A stretch of 18,504 bases of DNA, taken from positions 1 through 18,504 of the forward strand of contig JBQVNP010000102.1 in assembly GCA_052436255.1 (NCBI GenBank), read 5' to 3'. Both the position numbers and the translations under genes were made by a program. This stretch comes from Pelomonas sp052436255. GTDB taxonomy: Bacteria; Pseudomonadota; Gammaproteobacteria; Burkholderiales; Burkholderiaceae_C. Numbering within the stretch: position 1 is the first letter of the stretch; each line of letters begins with the position of its first letter. This document shows, in pieces, positions 13,817 through 18,504 of this stretch. A model generated the notes under the pieces. That model was not told where the DNA came from, made no database searches, and worked only from the letters and a program-made list of their open reading frames with translations.

Positions 13817-15376
13817 ATGACCGCCCAAATCCGCGCCCTACCGCGCTACATTCCCGCCGTCATGCCCCTGTCCAAAAACCAGACACCCGCCCAGCACGAC
13901 ATCCCGCAGGACGTCGACGGCCTGCTGCGCCTGGCCGCGCAGTCGATGTTCGACGTGCTGGCGCGGTCGACCGAAGGGATGATGGTCGTCGACCGCCACC
14001 ACCGCGTGGTCTGGATCAGCGAGGGCTACAAGCGCTTCCTGCCGGCGCTGGGCTTCACCGACGAGCATGAGTTCGTCGGCAAGCGCGTGGAGGACGTCGT
14101 CCCCAACACGCAGATGCTGCAGGTGCTGGAGACCGGCAAGCCGGTATTGGTGGACCTGCTGACCAACAAGGCCGGCACCTTCCTCGTCAGCCGGCTGCCG
14201 TTGAGGAACGATACCGGCGAAGTCATCGGCGCGCTCGGCCTCGTGTTGCTGGACCACCCCGAGACGACGATGCAGCCGCTGATCGCCAAGTTCTCGCGGC
14301 TGCAGCAGGAGCTGGAAGACACGCGCCGCCAGCTCGCCGCCCAGCGCCGGCCCAAGTACACGATCGCCAGCTTCATCGGTGCCAGCCCCGCGGCGCTGGA
14401 GGTCAAGCGCCAGGCGCGCCGCGTCGCGCAGACCGACTCCACCGTGCTGCTGCTGGGCGAGACCGGCACCGGCAAGGAGCTGATGGCGCATGCCATCCAT
14501 TCCGCGTCGCGCCGCGCGCACCGACCGCTGGTGGGCGTCAACATCGCCGCCGTGCCCGAGACGCTGCTGGAGGCGGAGTTCTTTGGCGTCGCGCCGGGCG
14601 CCTACACGGGCGCGGACCGCAAGGGCCGCGACGGCAAGTTCAAGCTGGCGGACGGCGGCACGCTGTTCCTGGACGAGATCGGCGACATGCCGCTGGCGCT
14701 GCAATCCAAGCTGCTGCGGGTGCTGCAGGAACAGGAGGTGGAGCCGCTGGGGTCCAACACCGTGCTGCGCGTGGACGTGCGCGTGATTGCTGCGACGAGC
14801 CGCGACCTGTCTGCCATGGTTGCGGCTGGCGAGTTCCGCGCCGACCTGTACTACCGCCTGAACGTGCTGCCCATCCGCGTGCCCGCCTTGCGCGAGCGCC
14901 TGGACGACATCGAGGCGCTGGCCGAAGCGCTGGGCGAAGACATCGCCCGCCGCAGCGGCATGCCGCAGAAGCTGCTCAGCCCTGACGCCATCGAATGGCT
15001 GATGCAGCAGGCCTGGCCGGGCAACATTCGCGAGCTGCGCAACACGCTGGAGCAGGTCAGCCTGATGAGCGACGACATGCAGCTGACGGCGGCGAGTTTT
15101 CAGGGGCGGCACGGCATGCCGAAGGCGGCGACTGTGGTGGCTGCGCCGGTCGCTGCGGCCGCGCCGGTCCCGCCCGAGGTGACGACCTCCCAGGCGGTCG
15201 CACCGCTGCCGGAGCTGATCGAGGCGCTGGAGCGTGACGCTATTCGCCGAGCGCTGCAGGCGACGGGCGGCAATCGCATGGCGGCGGCACGGCTGCTGCA
15301 GATTTCTCGGGCGTCTCTGTATGAGCGGCTGGCGAGGTGGCCGGACCTGGAAGTCCAGGTTTCAGGCAGCGCCTGA
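13817..15376 (+). CDS. Sigma-54-dependent transcriptional activator (PAS, AAA+, Fis-type HTH)
   Basis: The product is 519 residues from ATG 13817; a second in-frame ATG at 13862 would remove 15 residues, and neither has a strong ribosome-binding site. A PAS-like sensor occupies about 42-147. The AAA+ domain shows Walker A GETGTGKE (214-221), the sigma-54 contact loop GAYTGA (261-266, a common variant of GAFTGA), Walker B GGTLFLDEIGD (280-290) and WPGNIREL (400-407). An Ala/Pro linker leads to a Fis-type helix-turn-helix (467-510, AARLLQISRASLYERLARW). There is no receiver domain, so it probably senses a small molecule through the PAS domain. It lies between two sigma-54 promoters that share a putative enhancer, which makes it the obvious regulator of the receptor and the ABC genes. 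Confidence 0.93.
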   Translation: MTAQIRALPRYIPAVMPLSKNQTPAQHDIPQDVDGLLRLAAQSMFDVLARSTEGMMVVDRHHRVVWISEGYKRFLPALGFTDEHEFVGKRVEDVVPNTQMLQVLETGKPVLVDLLTNKAGTFLVSRLPLRNDTGEVIGALGLVLLDHPETTMQPLIAKFSRLQQELEDTRRQLAAQRRPKYTIASFIGASPAALEVKRQARRVAQTDSTVLLLGETGTGKELMAHAIHSASRRAHRPLVGVNIAAVPETLLEAEFFGVAPGAYTGADRKGRDGKFKLADGGTLFLDEIGDMPLALQSKLLRVLQEQEVEPLGSNTVLRVDVRVIAATSRDLSAMVAAGEFRADLYYRLNVLPIRVPALRERLDDIEALAEALGEDIARRSGMPQKLLSPDAIEWLMQQAWPGNIRELRNTLEQVSLMSDDMQLTAASFQGRHGMPKAATVVAAPVAAAAPVPPEVTTSQAVAPLPELIEALERDAIRRALQATGGNRMAAARLLQISRASLYERLARWPDLEVQVSGSA

Positions 15377-15377
15377 A
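15345..15377. terminator. Tandem stem-loops at the end of the activator gene
   Basis: ACCTGG-AAGT-CCAGGT (15345-15360) is followed directly by TTCAGGC-AGC-GCCTGAA (15361-15377), which contains the stop codon (TGA 15374-15376). No T tract follows beyond ATTT, so this could be a weak terminator or an mRNA 3' stabiliser. The second hairpin abuts the putative activator site. Confidence 0.4.
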
Positions 15378-15398
15378 TTTCGGACACTCACGCGGTCC
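15377..15398 (+). promoter_or_regulatory. Putative sigma-54 activator binding site upstream of the binding-protein gene
   Basis: ATTTCGGACACTC (15377-15389) matches ATTCCGGACAGTC at 10980 in 11 of 13 positions and starts exactly 85 bp before the -24 GG, as in the receptor promoter. GGAC (15382-15385) and GTCC (15395-15398) form an inverted pair with wider spacing than the receptor palindrome. A second shared block, GAAACGTCGGG, lies at 15409-15419. Confidence 0.55.
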
Positions 15399-15460
15399 CT
15401 AACGGCCAGAAACGTCGGGACAACCCGAACGAAAACCGCCCCGGCGCCCCCTTCCCCGCC

Positions 15461-15476
15461 GGGCACGGCCCTTGCA
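15461..15476 (+). promoter_or_regulatory. Near-consensus sigma-54 promoter of the ABC binding-protein gene
   Basis: GGGCACG-GCCC-TTGCA differs from the consensus TGGCACG-N4-TTGCW only at the first base. The invariant GG (15462-15463) and GC (15474-15475) have the required ten-base spacing. Transcription should start near 15487, about 49 nt before the ATG at 15536. It is 85 bp downstream of the gene end of its likely activator. Confidence 0.85.
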
Positions 15477-15491
15477 AAAAGGGAAGACACC

Positions 15492-15510
15492 GTCTGCCGA
15501 TAGAGCAGAC
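15492..15510 (+). other. Leader hairpin of the binding-protein mRNA
   Basis: GTCTGC (15492-15497), loop CGATAGA, GCAGAC (15505-15510) is a perfect 6-bp stem. It starts about five bases from the predicted sigma-54 transcript 5' end and stops 13 bases before the GGAG ribosome-binding site. A 5'-end stem of this kind may protect the mRNA from decay; that role is inference. Confidence 0.4.
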
Positions 15511-15535
15511 TGAAAACGAAATTGGAGACAAGCCC

Positions 15536-16735
15536 ATGCGCCACACCACGCGCCGCTTTGCCCTCGCCGCTGCCGCCCTGGCGGTTGCCTTGCCTGGCCT
15601 CGCCCTGGCGCAGGGCAAGGACATCCGCATCGCCCACGTCTACAGCAAGACCGGCCCGCTGGAGGCCTATGGCAAGCAGACGCAGGTCGGCTTCATGATG
15701 GGCCTGGACTACGCCACCGGCGGCACCATGACCGTGGCGGGCAAGAAGCTGGTCGTCATCGAGAAGGACGACCAGGGCAAGCCCGATGTGGGCAAGAGCC
15801 TGCTGGCCGCGGCCTATGGGGACGACAAGGCCGACATCGCCGTCGGACCGTCGTCCAGCGGCGTGGCCCTGGCCATGCTGCCGGTGGCCGAGGAGTACAA
15901 GAAGATCCTGCTGGTGGAGCCCGCCGTGGCCGATTCCATCACCGGCGAGCGGTGGAACAAGTACATCTTTCGCACCGGCCGCAACTCGTCGCAGGACGCG
16001 CTGGCCAATGCGGTGGCCTCCGACATCGCCGGCCTGAACATCGGCGTGCTGGCCCAGGACTACGCCTTCGGCCGCGACGCCGTGAAGGCCTACAAGGAAG
16101 CGCTGAAGAAGGCCAGGATCGTCCATGAGGAATACCTGCCGACCGCGACGACCGACTTCACCGCCGGCATCCAGCGCCTGGTGGACGCGCTCAAGGACAA
16201 ACCCGGTCCCAAGGTGATCGCCGTGGTGTGGGCCGGCGGCACGCCGCCCTTCGGCGCGCTGGCCGCGCTGGACCTGCAGAAGCGCTACGGCATAGCCGTG
16301 GGCTCGGGCGGCAACATCCTGCCGGCCATGGCGGCCTACAAGCAGTTCCCGGGCATGGAAGGCGCGACCTACTACTACTTCGGCATCCCGAAGAACCCGG
16401 TCAACGAGTGGCTGGTGTCCAACCACTACAAGCAGTACAAGCAGCCACCGGACTTCTTCACGGCCGGCGGCATGAGCGCGGCGATTGCCGTGGTCGAGGC
16501 GCTGAAGAAGACCGGCGGCGACACGACGACCAACAAGCTCATCAAGGCCATGGAAGGCATGAGCTTCGAGACGCCCAAGGGCAAGATGACCTTCCGCCCG
16601 GAAGACCACCAGGCGATGCAGTCCATGTACCACTTCAAGATCAAGGTGGACCCGGCCTTCCCGTGGGGCGTGCCGGAGCTGGTGCGTGAAATCAAGCCGG
16701 AAGAGATGCAAGTTCCGATCAGGAACAAGCGCTAA
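15536..16735 (+). CDS. Periplasmic LivK-type substrate-binding protein of an ABC transporter
   Basis: The product is 399 residues. The signal peptide is 1-25 (LALA|Q). The mature part has the type I periplasmic binding fold of the Leu/Ile/Val family: KDIRIAHVYSKTGPLEAYGKQ at the N-terminus, GPSSSGVALAMLPVAEEYK for the ligand-cleft segment, then GVLAQDYAFGRDAVKAYKEAL and the YYYFG segment of the second lobe. Family ligands range from amino acids to amides and aromatic acids, so the substrate is open. The start ATG 15536 has GGAG eight bases upstream. Expression is likely from the sigma-54 promoter at 15461-15476. ATPase genes follow after a 109-bp gap holding a hairpin repeat, but no permease genes lie between as they often do. 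Confidence 0.92.
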   Translation: MRHTTRRFALAAAALAVALPGLALAQGKDIRIAHVYSKTGPLEAYGKQTQVGFMMGLDYATGGTMTVAGKKLVVIEKDDQGKPDVGKSLLAAAYGDDKADIAVGPSSSGVALAMLPVAEEYKKILLVEPAVADSITGERWNKYIFRTGRNSSQDALANAVASDIAGLNIGVLAQDYAFGRDAVKAYKEALKKARIVHEEYLPTATTDFTAGIQRLVDALKDKPGPKVIAVVWAGGTPPFGALAALDLQKRYGIAVGSGGNILPAMAAYKQFPGMEGATYYYFGIPKNPVNEWLVSNHYKQYKQPPDFFTAGGMSAAIAVVEALKKTGGDTTTNKLIKAMEGMSFETPKGKMTFRPEDHQAMQSMYHFKIKVDPAFPWGVPELVREIKPEEMQVPIRNKR

Positions 16736-16743
16736 GACTCAAG

Positions 16744-16819
16744 GCAACCACAGAGGCACAGAGACACAGAGAAATCTCTGTGTTGGCTGTTCTCCGTGCC
16801 TCTGTGCCTCCGTGGTTGC
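16744..16819. repeat. Intergenic hairpin repeat between binding-protein gene and livG
   Basis: Arms of 29 bases (16744-16772 and 16791-16819) are inverted and match at 26 positions. The left arm can instead pair locally, ACACAGAGA-AA-TCTCTGTGT (16764-16783), so two folds compete. The three arm differences are A opposite C in plus-strand RNA but U opposite G in minus-strand RNA, so the minus-strand RNA would be fully paired. The sequence is built of repeated CACAGAG-type units. Similar elements are frequent between genes in many proteobacterial genomes. Confidence 0.85.
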
Positions 16820-16844
16820 ATTTCCATTTCCCGCTGACGCGCCC

Positions 16845-17588
16845 ATGCTCGAAACCAAGAACCTGACGATCCGCTTTGGTGGCCATGTGGCCGTCGACGG
16901 CGTGTCGTGCGCTTTCCAGCCCGGCACGCTGACGGCCATCGTCGGGCCCAACGGCGCCGGCAAGACGACCTACTTCAACCTGATCTCGGGCCAGATGCCC
17001 GCGAGCAGTGGCGAGGTGTGGCTGGACGGGGAGAACCTCACCAAGCTGCCCGCGCCTGTGCGCACGCGGCGCGGCCTCGGGCGGGCCTTCCAGCTGACGC
17101 AGTTGTTCGCGCACTTGACGGTGCTGGAGAACGTGAGGCTGGCGGTACAGGCGCGGCACGGTAAGGGGCTGCGCATGCTGTCGGTGTGGCTGTCGCATCG
17201 CGAGCTGATCGACGAGGCGCGGGCCATCCTGGACCGCGTGCGGCTGGGCTCGCGCGCCGACGACTTCGCCGCCAGCCTGCCGCATGGCGACCAGCGCAAG
17301 CTGGAGGTGGCCATGCTGATCGCGCTGGACCCGAAGGTCTATCTGTTCGACGAACCGACGGCCGGCATGAGCGTGGACGAGGTGCCGGTGGTGCTCGATT
17401 TGATCCGCGCGTTGAAGGCCGAGAAGAAGCACACGCTGCTGCTGGTGGAGCACAAGATGGATGTGGTGCGTGAGCTGGCGGACCGGATCATCGTGCTGCA
17501 TCAGGGTCGGTTGGTTGCTGACGGCGATCCTGCGACCGTCATCGCCTCGCCCATCGTGCAAGAGGCTTACCTGGGAGTCGCGGCATGA
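16845..17588 (+). CDS. livG: ABC transporter ATPase, LivG type
   Basis: The product is 247 residues. Motifs in order: Walker A GPNGAGKT (34-41), Q-loop region around FQLTQLF (82-88), signature LPHGDQR (145-151, the usual LivG variant of LSGGQ), Walker B VYLFDEP (165-171) and the H-switch VEH (201-203). It powers transport at the cytoplasmic face together with LivF. I chose ATG 16845 because MLETKNLTIRFGG is the usual N-terminus; the frame is open upstream through the hairpin repeat, but that part is not family sequence. There is no clear ribosome-binding site, so expression may be low relative to the binding protein. The stop overlaps the livF start as ATGA (17585-17588). Confidence 0.92.
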   Translation: MLETKNLTIRFGGHVAVDGVSCAFQPGTLTAIVGPNGAGKTTYFNLISGQMPASSGEVWLDGENLTKLPAPVRTRRGLGRAFQLTQLFAHLTVLENVRLAVQARHGKGLRMLSVWLSHRELIDEARAILDRVRLGSRADDFAASLPHGDQRKLEVAMLIALDPKVYLFDEPTAGMSVDEVPVVLDLIRALKAEKKHTLLLVEHKMDVVRELADRIIVLHQGRLVADGDPATVIASPIVQEAYLGVAA

Positions 17589-18319
17589 ACCTGCTTGAGT
17601 TGCGCGGTGTTCATACGCATGTCGGGGCGTATCACATCCTCCACGGCGTCGACCTTGAGGTCCCGGCCGGTCAGGTGACCATGCTGTTGGGCCGCAACGG
17701 CGCAGGCAAGACGAGCACGTTGCGGACGTTGATGGGATTGTGGACGGCGAGCAGTGGCTCGGTGTGGTTCAAGGGCGAGGACATCACCAGGCTGGCCACG
17801 CCCGACATCGCGTCGCGTGGCATTGCCTATGTGCCCGAAACCATGGGCATCTTTGGCGAGCTGAGCGTGGCGGAGAACCTGCTGCTGGCGGCGCGCTCTG
17901 CCAAGCGGTTAGGGGATCTGGATGCGCAACGGCTGGAATGGCTGTTCGGCCTGTTTCCCGCCATCAAGACCTTCTGGAACCATCCGGCCGGCAAGCTGTC
18001 GGGTGGGCAAAAGCAGATGCTGGCGATTGCGCGCGCCATGATCGAGCCGCGTGAGTTGCTGGTCATCGACGAGCCGAGCAAGGGGCTGGCACCGGCCATC
18101 GTGGCCAACCTGATCACGGCGCTGCGGGAGTTGAAGAAGACGTCGCAGACGACGGTGTTGCTGGTGGAGCAGAACTTTCGGGTGGCGGCTGAGCTGGGCG
18201 ATTCGGTGGCGGTGATGGATGACGGGCGGATCGTGCACCGGGGTTCAATGCGGGAGTTGATCGAGGATTCGTCGCTGCAGCAAAGGTTGTTGGGGTTGTC
18301 GTTGGGAGCGCATCAATGA
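17585..18319 (+). CDS. livF: ABC transporter ATPase, LivF type
   Basis: The product is 244 residues. Walker A is GRNGAGKT (36-43), the signature LSGGQKQ (138-144), Walker B LLVIDEP (158-164). The switch position is VEQN (194-197) with Gln in place of His, which is normal for LivF, as is Arg in the Walker A. It pairs with LivG as the second half of the ATPase dimer. The ATG overlaps the livG stop (ATGA), so the two are translationally coupled. No permease gene follows: 15 bp after the stop the dispersed repeat begins and runs on towards the window end. Confidence 0.93.
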   Translation: MNLLELRGVHTHVGAYHILHGVDLEVPAGQVTMLLGRNGAGKTSTLRTLMGLWTASSGSVWFKGEDITRLATPDIASRGIAYVPETMGIFGELSVAENLLLAARSAKRLGDLDAQRLEWLFGLFPAIKTFWNHPAGKLSGGQKQMLAIARAMIEPRELLVIDEPSKGLAPAIVANLITALRELKKTSQTTVLLVEQNFRVAAELGDSVAVMDDGRIVHRGSMRELIEDSSLQQRLLGLSLGAHQ

Positions 18320-18334
18320 CGTTTCTGGGTCGCC

Positions 18335-18450
18335 CCTCGGTACTCCTGGTTGATGGCCAATGTGGTGCCGGGAGTCCCGCCCGGCGGCGGGGTAACTTTG
18401 GCTTCGCCGAAACCTTCGGTTTTCTTCTGGCCCCGCAGAAGAAAGTTACC
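18335..18450 (+). repeat. Dispersed intergenic repeat, copy 2 (hairpin-bearing)
   Basis: Second copy of the element at 13365-13480. Outer ends GGTAACTTT (18391-18399) and AAAGTTACC (18442-18450) are perfectly inverted here. The inner hairpin is TTTCTTCT (18421-18428), loop GGCCCCGC, AGAAGAAA (18437-18444). The loop is the reverse complement of the copy 1 loop except for one base. It starts 15 bp after the livF stop. The remaining bases to the window end are GC-rich with no recognisable gene. Confidence 0.8.
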
Positions 18451-18504
18451 CGCCTGCCGGGGCGGACTCCCGGCAATGCAGCGATGCCGCACCCGCTCCG
18501 CCAA

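Noticed and set aside
11603..13828. 741-codon open frame on the minus strand opposite the TonB receptor gene
   Set aside because: It is a shadow of the receptor gene in GC-rich DNA: Val/Gly/Arg-rich, no motif, no signal peptide, and the plus frame has clear receptor motifs.
13285..13828. Minus-strand open frames crossing the dispersed repeat, with a peptide (KKTEGFGEAKV) also encoded by copy 2
   Set aside because: The shared peptide reflects shared repeat DNA, not a protein family. Such peptides recur as spurious annotations at these repeats.
15362..16711. 449-codon minus-strand open frame opposite the binding-protein gene
   Set aside because: His/Arg/Gly-rich shadow sequence. The plus frame has a signal peptide, a ribosome-binding site and a known fold.
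16686..16844. N-terminal extension of livG through the hairpin repeat
   Set aside because: The extension is translated repeat (NHRGTETQR-type) and overlaps the preceding gene; LivG proteins start at MLETKNLTIRFGG.

Overview
The window is high-GC DNA that looks like a betaproteobacterium of the order Burkholderiales, probably near Rubrivivax, Leptothrix or Roseateles. This rests on base composition, two PEP-CTERM exported proteins, a LivG/LivF-type ABC transporter and two copies of an intergenic repeat of a kind I associate with that group. No rRNA, tRNA, CRISPR array or insertion sequence is visible.

Left part (1-4594). The 3' end of a large membrane-anchored protein of unknown function is followed by a decayed fragment resembling a YkoF/MTH1187-type thiamine-binding protein. 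An AT-rich promoter with a long leader then precedes a small RRM RNA-binding protein that ends in a textbook intrinsic terminator. A YihY/BrkB-type membrane protein (minus) and an AI-2E family transporter (plus) diverge from a 123-bp gap.

Middle part (4603-9951). A minus-strand operon runs from a DUF1566-like PEP-CTERM protein, through a 685-residue exported protein with a lysozyme-like fold, SH3-like domains and two cysteine/YGPF repeats, to a small exported protein of unknown function. A YgjV-like membrane protein and a second PEP-CTERM protein follow on the plus strand.

Right part (9933-18504). This looks like a nutrient-uptake locus. It holds an exported metallo-beta-lactamase-fold hydrolase (minus), a divergent TonB-dependent receptor, a PAS/AAA+/Fis sigma-54 activator, a periplasmic LivK-type binding protein, and the ATPases LivG and LivF. 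Both the receptor and the binding protein have sigma-54 (-24/-12) promoters. Each promoter carries a matching ATTyCGGACAsTC element exactly 85 bp upstream of its -24 GG, and the activator gene lies between them. I infer one sigma-54 regulon linking outer-membrane import to periplasmic capture and inner-membrane transport of one unidentified compound. The permease genes (livH, livM) are not in the window. A 76-bp hairpin repeat separates the binding-protein gene from livG. A dispersed repeat whose hairpin loop is inverted between copies lies just downstream of the receptor gene and of livF.
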